64,000 bases of DNA. Origin: Microvelia longipes (lineage: Eukaryota > Arthropoda > Insecta > Hemiptera > Veliidae). Shown in pieces: positions 12,646-23,699 of the stretch; within the stretch, counting starts at the first letter, position 1, and each line of letters opens with the position of its first letter. Made by a program: the position numbers and the translations under genes. Location: positions 19,521,118-19,585,117 of the forward strand of contig JACMZG010000008.1 in NCBI GenBank assembly GCA_018340805.1. The letters are read 5' to 3'. The notes beneath the pieces were generated by a model, which did no database searches, was not told the DNA's origin, and saw only the letters and a list, made by a program, of their open reading frames with translations.

Positions 12646-14520
12646 AAAACACTACCTAATCTTAAACACTTTGTGTATTTATATATATGTACGTAAAACT
12701 TCACAAAAACAAAATATAAATAGATATAAAAATATATTTGGAAATGAAAACGTTCTAAAAACTTTTATTGTAAATTATTGAACAATTAAAGTTCAAATAA
12801 TGTAGTTAACAGTTGACATATATAATCATAAAATATACACAAATGTTAAAATTATCTAAGTGGACTTTTCTTTTAAAGTTTTGTATATATGCATACATGC
12901 ATACATTTTTAAAAAACAAAAAAATTATAGTCATTAAATTTATTTTTATAAATTGCACACATTTCTTATTACATTTTTGACATAATGCATGCTTACAAAA
13001 AGAAAATATTTAAAATTATGAATCGACATATTATCGTATTATTGATTTTAAATTGTTTTAACAATTTAAAGGAAATATCTAGTTGTGCATATTTAGATGC
13101 CTCAGAAAAGTTCATTTGTATAAACAAAATAATTAAAACATATTTTTATTTATTAATTTTATACTTCGCATTTTTAATTATATTAAAACGTAGTAAATTT
13201 TAGTATTAGTTTTTTAAGTTTATAATTGACATATAAATAATTTATTGACTTTTATAAAGTTAAGAAATAATCTGAGTGAGCTTTACGATACGGTGAGTGA
13301 GTGGGAAGGTTATATCACTATATAGAATAGAATTTTCTCCTCTAATATGGAAATGCCGAGTTTTCCGCACGGCGAAGGGGGCACATCTAACCATGGTTAG
13401 AAGTTTTTCCTCCCTTGACTCTAAAAGTCTTCTTTTTTCCCCGTTGTGATCTGAAAAAAGAGAGGAGGAATTTACACCCTGTTAAATAGGAATCAGAAGC
13501 TTTTTATTCTTTGTTCTCTTTTTATTTTTCAGTTAAAAAACTTTCTTCCTTTTCTTCTCCGAAAAATAAACCTTATTTTTACCTTATTTAAAAAATGAAA
13601 TCAACTTATTAAAATAAACAAAAATTAAAAAGATATTTTTTTTATCAAAAAATATATTCAGTTTATAATTTAATCTGGAATTTTCATTTACTATTTTGTT
13701 TAAACTTTCAATTATTTATGAATAAATTATAAGCTTAAATTAACGATGATCATATATAAATAACTAAATTTTAAACATTTTTTAAAGAAAAATAGGAGCC
13801 GAGGCAGAATGTTTGCACCGGTGAAACTTGGCATCTTCTTTGGAGCTACTTAATTAAAAAGTATGCGAAGGAGATGGAAATGAAAATTGCCAAAGTTTTC
13901 CTTGGGTCGGCAATCTGCCATAATTATATTTAACATTTTCTTCCTTCTATTCTTCTGTGTTTTTTAAATAATTTACTTCATAAAATGACTTATTAGGAAT
14001 ATTTTTTTTTGGTTTACTTTTTTAACATGGAAAACTGTTGAGTTAACCCAATAATAAGAATTTTCTGTTGTGAAGAGTTAATCTATTTTTGCTTTTTCTC
14101 AGAGTAGAAAAAATAAGGGATTAGGGAATAATATTAAAGAGTGGCAAAGCTAGTCAGTCTAGCATATCGCTTACTGAAAGAAGCTTTTGGCTCTCTTTAA
14201 TAACTAACATTTGAGTAGATTCTATTATAACCAAATAGACATACATATATATGTATGTTTAAGTTGATAGGCTTTTAATCGTCCAACGAAATTTTGTACA
14301 AAATCAAGCTTATGGAAATTTTTGGAACCTATTGTTAATAAAAAGTGTAAGCCGTCATTAATCTACTTAATGAAGTGATCAAACTTAAAAAAATTGATAA
14401 ATTGGGGTGAAAGAGAGGTTTGTCGAGTTTGGTGTCTCTTGAATAAAGACTGGATTTAGTTAACAAAATTCTTATTGGACTGTTAAGAATTTAATTCTAG
14501 GTTGATTAATGAAGACTTCA
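12646..14520. other. Anonymous AT-rich DNA
   Basis: No supported gene. A less AT-rich patch at about 13280-13500 includes GTGAGTGAGTGGG and a CCATGG site. A 72-codon ATG frame at 12985 has two hydrophobic stretches but extreme AT codon bias, so I regard it as chance. Confidence 0.5.
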
Positions 14521-14559
14521 GTCCTTTAATTTTTTTAATTTATTTACATAAACATTAAT

Positions 14560-14605
14560 AACAGACGTTTCGCATGGCGAAGCCAGGCATCTTCAGTGTT
14601 AAACA
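14560..14605 (-). repeat. Hairpin-core repeat (CTGAAGATG...GAAACG)
   Basis: The minus strand reads CTGAAGATG, then a stem GCCTGGC/GCCATGC around TTC, then GAAACG. This is another instance of the CTGAWGATG-stem-GAAA arrangement found elsewhere in the window. The stem has one mismatch. Only one arm is visible. It may be the end of a longer, otherwise unrecognised element extending toward 14.5 kb. Confidence 0.5.
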
Positions 14606-14999
14606 ATAAAAAACAACAAAACAAACAACCATCATCGAAAAACTAGTAAACCTTATGAAAACAAAAAGAACATCACCAAAAAACTTTACCACAGTTTAAA
14701 AACAGTTGAAATAAAAGTTAAAAACGCAATAACAAGTTAAAAAACAAAAGGTTAAAAGTGAAATTAAAGTAAAAACGTTAATTACAAATGAACAAAATCA
14801 AAATAAACAGACAAGGTTTTATTAAAATAAGGTTAGGTAAGAAAGGGATTCAGGTAGGAATTTAAAAACTAAAATAAGATTTACAAAATGCGGACTGAAT
14901 TTAGCTTCGTATAAAAGTGGCTCCAAAAGATGGGCTGCTTGTTAGGCCAATGCGTAGCAGGCCAAAAAACTAATACATTTTAAAATTTACTTATCACGG

Positions 15000-15270
15000 G
15001 ACCAAACTGTGGCCCCGAAGGGACTACCGTTCTAGTAAACCTAGAAGGCCTTCGAGAAGAGGAGTGGTGCACCTGTTAAAAATTTGCTGATATATTGACA
15101 AAATAATTTGTGGCAACAAATTGTGCAAAACCACAAAACACAACTTTACAGTTACTTCTACCGAACGAGCCGAAGGCCCGCGAAGTGAGTACACCACACA
15201 GCAACCAGGGTCCTGTTGCTGAAAGGCGCAGTTTTGTTTAGGACAAATTAATGTTTTATTTATCAACCTT
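15000..15270. repeat. GC-richer repeat-like segment with small hairpins
   Basis: GC content is raised compared with both flanks. The segment contains GNA-loop mini-hairpins such as GGCCCCGAAGGG and GAGCCGAAGGCCCGCGAAG. Similar CCGAAGGCCC strings occur at 18.25 and 35.17 kb, which suggests shared repeat ancestry. The minus-strand frame of 80 codons has no recognisable domain. Confidence 0.4.
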
Positions 15271-15310
15271 AAGGATAACCAGAAAAAGAAGAAGCGGAAG
15301 TGAAATATAT

Positions 15311-15589
15311 AGTATTAATAAAACACCCAAGTCTCTTTACATATTATATTTATTGACAGAGCCAGCTTTCAACCTTTCGGTCATCATCAGTGCCGGCGAA
15401 TGATGTATAAAGGTAGTAAGGAGTCACTTGTTAGCTTTGACAAAGCTGAGTCCGATTTGTCAAAGCTAACAAGTGACTCCTTACTACCTTTTACATCGTT
15501 TGCCGGCACTGATGATGACCGAAAGGTGAAAGCTGGCTCTGTCAATAAATATTATATGTGGAGAGACTTACTTGGTGTTTATTAATACT
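15311..15589. repeat. Foldback element with hammerhead-like cores in both arms
   Basis: The arms (15311-15444 and 15457-15589) are near-complete inverted copies of about 133 bp around a 12-bp loop. Each arm carries, on its own strand, CTGATGATGACCGAAAGGT followed by GAAAG: CTGATGA, one extra T, a GACC/GGT(T) stem capped by a GAAA tetraloop, then GAAA. The ends carry AGTCTCT-type strings also found at 3.15, 17.7 and 63.4-63.6 kb. No protein is encoded. The small arm divergence suggests moderate age. This could be a head-to-head dimer of a Penelope-like element end or an independent non-autonomous foldback family. Confidence 0.8.
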
Positions 15590-16310
15590 TAAGAATAACC
15601 TTCTATGAAATTAGGCATACATAATAGAGAATTGATTATAGTTGTTTCTACTGGATTTTTAACAATTTCCTATGGGGAAAGATAATTTTCATAAGTCTAG
15701 GAAGATAATTAAAATTCGTTTTAAGGATTTCATGTTGCCGCTTGTGAATGTTCCATCCGTTTTATTATTAAGACTCAGTACATTATCAACCGGCCAGCCT
15801 GCTTTACCTAATTCGATACGATGTCTATAAACTCAACATTAAAACAAGCATCTACCAACCAGTGACTTTTACAATTGTTTAAATAATTCAATCAAACAAT
15901 TTCTAATTGTTTAATTAATATAAACAATTAAATAATTTTTGTATTAAAATGTACTATTTTAATTGGCGTGTCAACTGATTCTTATATTCGGATCAAAACT
16001 GTGTAAGTTATTGCTTGCTTAATTCGACAATGGCTGAGTAGAACTTAATCTTTTTGTGAAAGAAATGTATGATAAACATAATTAATTCAAGTGTAAACTA
16101 AAAGTATAGTTAAGATAAGAACAAAAACAAAAAAATAGAGAAGAACAAATACATAATGATAAGAAAAACCAGTTATAAAAAGTGGTTTATCGAGTGGTCT
16201 GAGGCAAGTGTTTATAACTAATCTATGAGAGATAACATTATACAATATAAACTCCTACTGAGGAGAAATATAATAAAATAAGAATTTATTAGAAAACCGG
16301 TTTCCAATGG
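15590..16310. other. Anonymous AT-rich DNA
   Basis: No gene or mobile element is recognised. A TTCTAATTGTTTAATTAATA-type AT-rich patch near 15900 is the only simple-sequence feature. Confidence 0.5.
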
Positions 16311-16324
16311 ATATGGCAATGATG

Positions 16325-16900
16325 AAATTCAAAAATTAAAATTTCTAATTCTTCCGATGGATACTGTGTTAATGAGAAAGTTTACGTATAAATTTTTTAT
16401 CAACACAGTAGTAAGAAGTAAGTCCCCATCGGTAGACTTACAAATATTCTTCCGATGAGGGGTGCTGGTGAGGAAGTTCAGTATAAAAAATATTCTGATG
16501 ATAAGCACCCGCTTATCAATGGGAAGTTTAAATAAGTCATCTGACAACGACAAGAAATGCATAAACGACAACGACAAGAAATGTATAAACGACAACGACA
16601 AGAAATGTATAAAGAACAATGACAAGAATTGCATAAACGGCAACGTCAAGAAATGAATAAACGACAACGACAAGAAATGTATAAACGACAACGACAAGAA
16701 ATGCATAAACGACAAGGACAAGAATTGCATAAACGACAACGTCAAGAAATGCATAAACGACAATGACAAGAATTGCATAAACGGCAACGTCAAGAAATGA
16801 ATAATCGACATCGACAAGAAATAAAATTTTAAGCAAAGGAGCACGCATTTCAAAGAAAATTCGCCTGGATTGCGTACCTCCGCGCCAGACTTATATCTTC
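16325..16900 (+). pseudogene. Coding-like pseudogene with 8-residue repeats
   Basis: Read in the frame that gives EEVQYKKYSDDKHPLINGKF (about 16470-16529), the DNA continues in the same phase into a run of repeats translating as RQRQEMHK and close variants. It then ends as AFQRKFAWIAYLRARLISS before a stop at about 16886-16888. Several in-frame stops interrupt it, so it is not functional as it stands. The charged, helical 8-residue period and the non-random tail suggest it was once a protein with a coiled-coil or helical repeat. I do not recognise the family, and the alternative is a non-coding minisatellite whose unit happens to be a multiple of three. Confidence 0.35.
16541..16822. repeat. 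24-bp minisatellite
   Basis: About 11-12 copies of a 24-bp unit of the form CGACAAGAAATGCATAAACG with variants. A two-unit variant with GGCAACGTCAAGAAATGAAT occurs twice about 144 bp apart, which implies a six-unit higher-order duplication. The period is a multiple of three, so three frames stay partly open on each strand, and the long minus-strand frame here is a shadow of the array. Confidence 0.9.
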
Positions 16901-17690
16901 TTAAAATTTCAGTGAACATAAATATTAAATGTTGAAATATTTAAAATTATGTATGCTAAAGTTTTTGACACCAATCTTTCTTTTATTATTGTAATATATA
17001 TATTTTAATGATAGAAACAAAACAAAATAAATTGAAAAAAATTGGAACAAAAATTGAAAACAAAAAAAAAATACAAAAGAAAAATAGAAGATTTTTACTT
17101 GTGTAAAAAACTATTTGTCTAAACAAGGCTGACAAGTATGATGACAGATGTTTATATAGTAGGTAATCTTCATTTTCTGAGGTTGATTGTAGCGAGTCTG
17201 TAGCTGTGAGGAAATGTTCTGAGATACCCTGTACCCGATTGTATTAATAAAATTTGTTAAAATAAAATAACATAATCCAAAGAAACTACAGGAACTAACT
17301 TTGAAAATGAAAAGTAATTTTCTAAAAAGAGGTCAAAAGCACTTTTGAAGTGTTTTAAATAAAATTAGTTTTAGTATATTTGGCATCCCCTTGTTCTTTT
17401 ACTACGATAAAATTTCGTATACAAGGGATACAGTGAAATGATTGCACTGCAGAATAAAAAAATCTTTTTACTGAATCTAATACTGAATAGAGAGAAAGAT
17501 ATAAGTAAATACAAAGAATTTAAATAAGTTAAGAAAAGTTTTCCTTGAATTGCTGAGGTGGAAAAAGTTATAAAAACAACTGCTGATAAGAAAACCTTAA
17601 GCTCAGAAAAACATAAGAGGAAAATATACAATAAACTTATTGCTATATATATTATAAGATATTGAATGAGCACCAGTGGAGTGTTCATAA
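16901..17690. other. Anonymous AT-rich DNA
   Basis: No gene is supported. The minus-strand hydrophobic frame at about 17371-17688 has no recognisable domain. Confidence 0.5.
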
Positions 17691-17696
17691 TTAAAG

Positions 17697-17790
17697 GAAC
17701 GAAGAAAAGAGTCTCTTCACAAAACTATTAATTTCTTTGTACAGGCACTGATGATGGCCTCATATTAGGTTGAAAGCGCTTTGAACTTAT
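17697..17790 (+). repeat. Hairpin-core repeat adjoining a TIR-like module
   Basis: GAGTCTCTTCACA (17710-17722) is followed by CTGATGA (17748-17754), an extra T, a GGCCT/AGGTT stem, and GAAAGCGCTTTG (GAAA at 17772-17775). The sequence closely resembles the two copies at 63.4-63.6 kb, including the preceding GGAACGAAGAAAAGAG string. It abuts the repeat that begins at about 17791, so one element has probably inserted at the edge of the other. Confidence 0.65.
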
Positions 17791-18245
17791 ATGGTAAAAA
17801 CTCCCCGCTAAGTCTTTGGTCCAAAAAAAGAAGGGAAACCAATTTTTCTGTCCCACCAAGTCATGTCCGTATTTGGTGGTGACGGTCATTGGCGTTTCAA
17901 AGTGAAGTTGCTAGGTTGGCAGTAGTTAAGGGCCCTATTTACATTGAGAGGCAATCATCAGATCCTTCTCTTTGGCGGCAAGCCAGCAGTGTGTTTAGAC
18001 CAGGAATGTCGAATTTGAAATTTTATCAGGTATGACTACACACAGGCATAAGACAAATAAAAAGTCACCACATATCAAAATGTGTTCAGTAGTTTAGGCT
18101 GCAGATTAGTTTTTCGCTCCGCGTTAAGCGTAGGAACGTCGATTTGAGATTTTATAAGGTAGGAATGCACACGAGCTTAAGACGAATCTAAAAAGTCCTC
18201 ACACATCCAAATCCGTTCAGTAGTTGAGGCAGTAGGGCCTCAAAT
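17788..18245 (+). mobile_element. Composite repeat related to the 59.5-60.8 kb element
   Basis: 17791-17990 matches the left arm of the inverted-repeat element at 59541-60180 (shared GTCCCACCAAGTCATGTCCG and GGCGTTTCAAAGTGA strings). 18000-18240 holds two diverged copies of a module with GTCGAATTTGA, GCACACGAGC and AATCCGTTCAGTAGTT, which also occurs twice at 60480-60760. The co-occurrence of both modules at two loci suggests they belong to one larger non-autonomous element. This copy lacks the inverted partner arm. It ends in a GGCCGAAGGCCCGTATTTG hairpin. Confidence 0.6.
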
Positions 18246-18344
18246 ACAGGCCGAAGGCCCGTATTTGTTATCTGTATTGTTTGTTTTATTTCCGTTTTTG
18301 ATTTCTTTTGAATACAGTTCATAATTTTGCGTAGTTTTTTGTTC

Positions 18345-18780
18345 TTCGTAGTATGGTTTGTTCAAAATTTTTACATCTCTTGTTACTTTAACTTTATTTT
18401 CGGATGGTATAAAAAATTCTATAAGCTTTTGAAACTAACGAATATCCAAACAAATATTCCTTCTTGTGTTCTAGATTCAAATTTTCCGCGTTTTGGTTCT
18501 TTGAGCATAGCGAAAGTTTTTGATCCGAAAATGTGTAAATGTCTTGCTGACGGTATTTTTCCTGTCCATTTGTAATATGGTGTTTGATTTTCTATTAATC
18601 TACTTGGGCAACGATTTCTTACATAATTAGCAGTATTTATAGCTTCAGCCCAAAGTTTTAGTGGTGCATTAGCTTGTATAAGTAAACATCTGGCCATGTA
18701 GGTTTCATATATGGCAGCGTGTTTTTTTATCCCTTAAAAAGGAGTTATATAGCCTTGTAATAAAGTAGAAATACTCCCAA
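18345..18780 (-). pseudogene. Ty1/copia retrotransposon integrase fragment
   Basis: The minus-strand frame 18419-18697 reads MARCLLIQANAPLKLWAEAI, then NTANYVRNRCPSRLIENQTP, then PSARHLHIFGSKTF. This is the conserved C-terminal end of the integrase core domain in copia polyproteins (the W-EA--TA-Y-NR and P-Y-W-G region). About 75 residues align convincingly. The frame loses similarity after EGIFVWI, where a copia protein would continue into the linker before reverse transcriptase. The first methionine is internal to the domain and not a real start. The element is truncated at both ends and is not capable of transposition. Confidence 0.8.
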
Positions 18781-18789
18781 ATACTTGGC

Positions 18790-19130
18790 ATTCTACGTAA
18801 TTATGATTGTTGTGTTTTGTGGTCTTTACCTTACCGCCAGACTGATTTCCACAATCGGCAGTCGGAACAATTTTCTTTGCCTTCCGATTGAGGTTTGTGA
18901 GATGTTTGTCTACAAAGTTTCAAGGCTCTACAGTCAACCATTCAAATTGTAGTCTACAAGTAACGCCTCCAATTTTCACCCAATTTGTGTCAAGTATGGT
19001 ACACGTATTTTTATACCACTTTGATTATTCGACTTATCTTACTTTGTTTATGATTCGAAGAAAATTTTTGTATCAAAAATTGGAGAATATGTGACGCTTA
19101 ACAGTATCAATAACGCATGCTTAAATTTTC
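18790..19130. other. Unassigned sequence
   Basis: Moderate GC content with a string CACCCAATTTGTGTC and TATGGTACACG resembling diverged dispersed repeats elsewhere (for example 51.4 kb). The 68-codon frame here has no recognisable domain. Confidence 0.3.
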
Positions 19131-19187
19131 AAGCAAATCGAATTATTAGCGTAGGCACTCTATTGCCAGATAAAATCATATGACATT

Positions 19188-19325
19188 GTGACTGTCCACC
19201 ACCAGTGGAAATTACCACTTGTGGCAGGTTAATGTCTAATACCGATCACACTAAATGGTATCATATTTTTGTTTTTATTATTTGTTTTTCATTGTGATAC
19301 CATTATAAAGATACTATTGTTCAAA
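19188..19325. repeat. Short inverted repeats
   Basis: CCACCAGTGG-AAATTA-CCACTTGTGG forms a small hairpin at about 19197-19224. A few tens of bases on, ATGGTATCA and TGATACCAT form another inverted pair (about 19255-19306). Nested short inverted repeats of this kind suggest the remains of a MITE. Confidence 0.4.
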
Positions 19326-19329
19326 ACGT

Positions 19330-20300
19330 CGTTTGGTTTAATCTTTAAATAAGTTCCTCGACAATACCATCCCACGCCCCTTGCCTTTTGATGGCAAGAA
19401 GCGTAATTGTTACATTTGTACTTAAAATACTTTAATCTTGTTGTTAAATACTTCTATTGAGTATGTGCAGGCAAGCGGTAAGTAAGCACAAGGGGGATAA
19501 AGCACTTGAACCATTGTGCTAAGTCATAAGGGTCGTGTCTTTCATTTAATGAATTTTTTAGAAGACCCTACTTTAAATCAGATTTGAAGTATTTTACACT
19601 AGAATTGGCATTGTAGGCTCATTTAGGTTTTGTATTTGTAACAAAGGAAACCCTCTATAGTGACCATCTCGAGGTTTATTCATTTTGATATATCCTTACA
19701 CAACTTTTACAAAATAACAGAACATAATTACAGTCAATGCCTAACAAAGTAGAAATTAGATACAATATTTTTATATTAACATGATAAATATTAATAACAA
19801 TACTATTATCTTAGAGATAAAATACTACTACTCAAAATCCAGATTAAAATAAAGTGAAGTATTTACTAGAGACGAGCGTTACCCGTTTACGAGCATACCA
19901 CTATTTTTGGTATTCAAAGCATTTATCGATAAATAACGAGTTATGCAAAAAATTTTAAAGGCCAATAAATGGTGCTTAGCAATTTTGGATTATCTTGCGT
20001 GAAGAGTTTAAATTAGGTTTCTAATAATATTATTAACGAAATCTGAAGGGAATTTTCAAATATATCAGTAAAAAACGGGATTTTTTTACATTATGTTATA
20101 TATGTCAACCAATAAAACGGGAACTAATGCTTATAATATATTATATATAAGAATTATTATTAGCTTATAATAAAATGTTTCTTCGTATTTGTATCAACCA
20201 TACACAGTACTACATGTGTATTAAATGTCAGACTGATCTATACGTTTTGAAGATTTGAGATTTTTTGAAATGTTTGAAGGGCCATTTTTGTGGGTTAATG
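19330..20300. other. Anonymous AT-rich DNA
   Basis: No gene or RNA is seen. A GGGTTAATGACGTCA string at about 20294-20308 recurs at 35.5 kb and marks a repeat boundary. Confidence 0.45.
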
Positions 20301-20446
20301 ACGTCACTTAAATTTCATAAACAACAGGGTTCAGGACATTAACATGGTTGCTTTTTGTACCAATTTTCAATTCGATCCGAGAAAGCGTTTGAAAGTTATG
20401 GAAGGAGTTGAGAAACGTCTAGGAACAAGTATCTCGAACATACTTC

Positions 20447-20449
<3 letters not shown>

Positions 20450-20493
<44 letters not shown>

Positions 20494-20496
20494 CAC

Positions 20497-20574
<78 letters not shown>

Positions 20575-20586
20575 TATATATATATT
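20450..20586. repeat. Compound (AC)n-(AT)n microsatellite
   Basis: About 43 bp of pure AC is followed by about 88 bp of AT. Open frames on both strands are repeat translations. The flanking segment at 20340-20430 resembles the flank of the 30.2 kb microsatellite (ATTCGATCCGAGAAAG-type sequence), so the microsatellite appears to be carried by a dispersed repeat. Confidence 0.9.
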
Positions 20587-20699
20587 CTTGAACAGTGAGT
20601 CTCCCCTCTTCCAAAAAAATCCATCCCCACCCGTACTCCCATTGTGATCCCAACCTCATATGCTTATTTTTCTTTGAAAATTTTCGAAAACATCTCATA

Positions 20700-21180
20700 A
20701 TTTGATTGCTCCTGGTATCATTTACTAACTAACCAGTCTTCTTGCAGTTGGAACGTCTAGAGGAGAGTCTTGGACTCCTACTAATTTTCAAATGTTTTCC
20801 AAATATTTTAATATTTTCTCTAAATTCATTAACTCTTTGGATTTTGACAAATTAAGTTTGTAACTAAATTTCTTATCTTTATAACTATTATCTTTAACAA
20901 TTTTTTATCATTATAATTATTATTTTTACACATTTTTTTATTATGATTTTAAATTATTTATAAATCAATTTACATATATTTTTCTGTATATATAAATATC
21001 TTTAAGTATATAATTTAATTATGTGCTTATTCAAGCTACTTTGCATATCTTGTTACAACTTAAAGAGTCAAAAAATTTTACATATTTGCCCCTGTTAAAA
21101 TTTAGCTGATAACACATGTAATATTTGTATGGAGCATGTGAAAAAAAAAAATAAATGCATTTTAGGTAGGGTTACTACCT
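20700..21180. other. Anonymous AT-rich DNA
   Basis: No gene is seen. The segment is extremely AT-rich and leads into a poly(A) run at about 21182-21206. Confidence 0.5.
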
Positions 21181-21209
21181 TAAAAAAAAAAAAAAAAAAA
21201 AAAAAAACG

Positions 21210-21410
21210 TCTATTTGAGAGCCGACTTACAACCTCTTCAGGCAATTACTAGTCATGTTTGAATGAGCGCTAATAAGCTATATGTAGTCCTTAAAAGGTC
21301 TAAAATAGAAAGCATATTAGAACATTAAAGGACTTCATATAACATTTAAGTACTCATTCAAGCATGACTGACGATTGCCAGAAGAGGTAATAGTCGGCTC
21401 TCTAATATAC
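21210..21410. repeat. Imperfect inverted repeat beside poly(A)
   Basis: The left arm (GAGAGCCGAC at 21217 onward) and right arm (ending GTCGGCTCTC at about 21402) are diverged inverted copies of about 85-90 bp. The minus strand of the left arm includes CTGAAGAGGTTGTAAGTCGG, a weaker relative of the CTGAWGATG cores. A run of about 25 A immediately precedes the left arm, which could be a retrotransposition tail or simple sequence. Confidence 0.6.
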
Positions 21411-22640
21411 ATTTCTATTTTGTAGAGACTGTTTATTTGTTAATCCTTTTTAACTTTACACCGAAGCTATCTATAAATATGCTCCTATTATCCATTTTCG
21501 ACATAATATATAAAGCGTTCTCTTCTTGTAGCGACACCAATGTACAATATAAATACAAATTGAAACACGGAGGAAGATAGAGGTATTAGTGGCAAAGAGA
21601 GGAGAGATGTAGAGATGACTGTGGTACAACCTTTACCACATTATTATTAATTCAAATCAAACACAAACTCCAAACCCCGTGTTTTCCTTTCTGCTCCCCG
21701 GCCCCTGGAAAAGCTCTTTCCCACCTCGCAATACTCTTTATTATTGATTTTTTTCACTTTTTTAATAAAACCACGGTAAAGCTAAACGACTAAATAGACT
21801 TTTGAGAATTATATTGAGTGAAAATTCTACAATAATCTCTCCTTCAAGTTTTTAGTTACAACGGAGAATCAAGAAGATTATCTTTATATTAAAGCAATAA
21901 GGAAATGTTGAATAGAAATGAATTAATAGGGAAATAGATTACATTTTCAAAAATTAAAAACTATTCTAAGGGGTTTGAGAAGTGTTAATAGATAAGATGT
22001 TCAAAATATAGATCTGAAATTTGGTTCTTATCACTGTTTATTTGTGGCAGGTTCCTATTTGTAAAACTTAATGCGAACTTTTTGTTTTATAAAGAAAATT
22101 ACCAAACTATAGAAATTAGAATGTGTTTAAACTATTCAACCATAAGGAAATTTACAAAAAATTACAGTGTATCTATTAATATCATCTATTAAAAAATATC
22201 TTCTATTAAAATGAATAAAAACCATTGGAAATAAGAATCCTAAAGAAAGAGAAAGAAAATCGAGAGGTTTCTAAAACAGATAGTAAGCTAGATAAATATG
22301 CTTCTTAACGACATTTTTCCGTCCAGGATATGTACTCCCTTAATTCAAAAATTTTAAGAGCGATGGATCCTTGACGAAATCTAAAATATGCAATAAAATA
22401 TATATTTGTAAATAAATAATCAAATTAAGTCCTTCAGCAATGCATAAACCATTACAAAGGTTTTATTCATCGATAAACCATCTAATTACAATAAATGATT
22501 TAATTTTATTATACAACTTTTTATAGAAAGCAAAAATAAAAACATTATATTAAGCAGTATAAAGAACAAGAAGATAATAAATGTATATCAAGTGTAATAA
22601 ATAATAAAAATATTGTTATAAAGAGTTTGTAGTTATAAAA
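21411..22640. other. Anonymous AT-rich DNA
   Basis: No gene is supported. A less AT-rich patch at about 21540-21740 contains purine-rich then CCCCGGCCCC-containing sequence. It shows no coding frame. Confidence 0.5.
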
Positions 22641-23000
22641 GAGGGAGGGGGTTGTGATATTGATAAGCTTTTTGTAGAGAAGCCAGGGGAGATAGTGAAG
22701 TGAGATGCGAGCGGGTTAGAGTGAGAAAACAATGATGCTTGAGTGGGGCAGAGCGAGCGAGTTTAGATGGGACGGGAGCTTAGCGAGCCAGTAAGTCTTG
22801 TAGTTAAAGTGAGATAGAGTTGAGAGCGGAGGCATCGCAACCAGACAGAGTGCGAGGCATCGAGTTTAGAGGGTCTCAGATGTTAAGATGCCTTCAAAGA
22901 AACTTCTTTTTCCTCTATTTGCCGGCAAGGTTTGCCGGTGTGCGGTTGCTTATCGATTGAGGAAACATTGAGCCGCCCCCCCTTCAACTACAACCACTTG
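22640..23000. promoter_or_regulatory. GC- and purine-rich island of unknown role
   Basis: About 350 bp with strongly raised GC content on an AT-rich background. The first 240 bp are purine-rich with GAGCGAGCGAG-type strings and a donor-like CCAGTAAGT (about 22789). The rest holds TTTGCCGGCAAGGTTTGCCG and CGGTTGCTTATCGATTG. I find no long coding frame. Islands like this are candidates for promoters, untranslated exons or conserved enhancers, but no specific factor site or transcript can be shown from sequence alone. Confidence 0.25.
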
Positions 23001-23412
23001 CTTACTAACAATCCTCTTTTCTATCTTTTCTTTTTTTCAACAAATTTTTTCCTTCAAATTATTTTTCTTACTTTCCTGATTTATCTTTCATCATTAAAGG
23101 CTTTAATAGTTACGAGTATAATTATTGCATTTATTTGAAAATGAATCTCTAAAGAAGTTTACGTGAAGATTACATTAGCATTTAGCGGTCAAATCTAGAC
23201 CATCTTTATTTTAGCTCTTCTAATTTTCAAATAGACTTCAGTAAATTTATAATTACTAAATAATCAAAAAGACATAAAGAGTTAGAATGTGTTAGGTGTC
23301 ACGTTGTATGTTTGTTGGTCCTACAACGATGCATGCTATAGTTAACCGATTCCAATGATGTTTTTATGCAAAAACAGTTGATAATCATTCTGATTTGTAT
23401 TTTTTTACAAAA

Positions 23413-23688
23413 ATAAATGGAATTAAATGCCGCCTCCGTGGCCGAGGTCGTTAAGGCGTTAGTCTTTACACTGACCTTTGACACTCACGGAGGTCTGGGG
23501 TTCGCATCCCAGGTTACGCTCTCAGTTTATAGAAGATTATTGTTTGGATAAATTATCGCCAACTTTAGAATTTACTGTGAGCGTAACGGTTGCTACTACC
23601 ACCCGAGGTGGTTCCCGCAGGGGTTCTCCCTGATGAGCCGCAAGGCTCTAAACGGGCATTATTATTATTACTATAAATGGAATCAAAT
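23413..23688 (+). mobile_element. Full-length tRNA-Ser-derived SINE with target duplication
   Basis: A class II tRNA-like head starts at about 23429 with GCCTCCGTGGCCGAG and TTAAGGCG (box A about 23439-23458), and box B GGGGTTCGCATCCC lies at 23497-23510. This is the layout of tRNA-Ser with its long variable arm. The body continues to a GC-rich 3' segment with GAGGTGGTTCCCGCAGGG and a GCAA-tetraloop hairpin AGCCGCAAGGCT, then GGGCATTATTATTATTA. The element is flanked by a 16-bp target duplication ATAAATGGAATYAAAT (23413-23428 and 23673-23688) with one mismatch. RNA polymerase III transcription from the internal promoter and LINE-mediated insertion are inferred from the class. Confidence 0.85.
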
Positions 23689-23699
23689 AATTTTTGAGT

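Noticed and set aside
12985..13203. Small secreted or membrane protein starting at 12985
   Set aside because: Hydrophobic stretches arise from T-rich codons. There is no recognisable motif and codon use equals the background.
16329..16919. 196-codon minus-strand frame with FLSLSFMH repeats
   Set aside because: It is the antisense shadow of the 24-bp minisatellite, which keeps frames open because the period is a multiple of three. The plus-strand frame has the more protein-like flanks.
23431..23512. Functional tRNA-Ser gene
   Set aside because: Boxes A and B are good, but the acceptor stem does not close and the sequence continues into a SINE body with target duplications.
23629..23660. CTGATGAGCCGCAAGGCT in the SINE tail as a hammerhead ribozyme
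   Set aside because: The required GAAA after stem II is absent (TCTAAAC or TCTGAAC instead), and the third copy has CTGAAGG. It is better read as a simple 3' hairpin.
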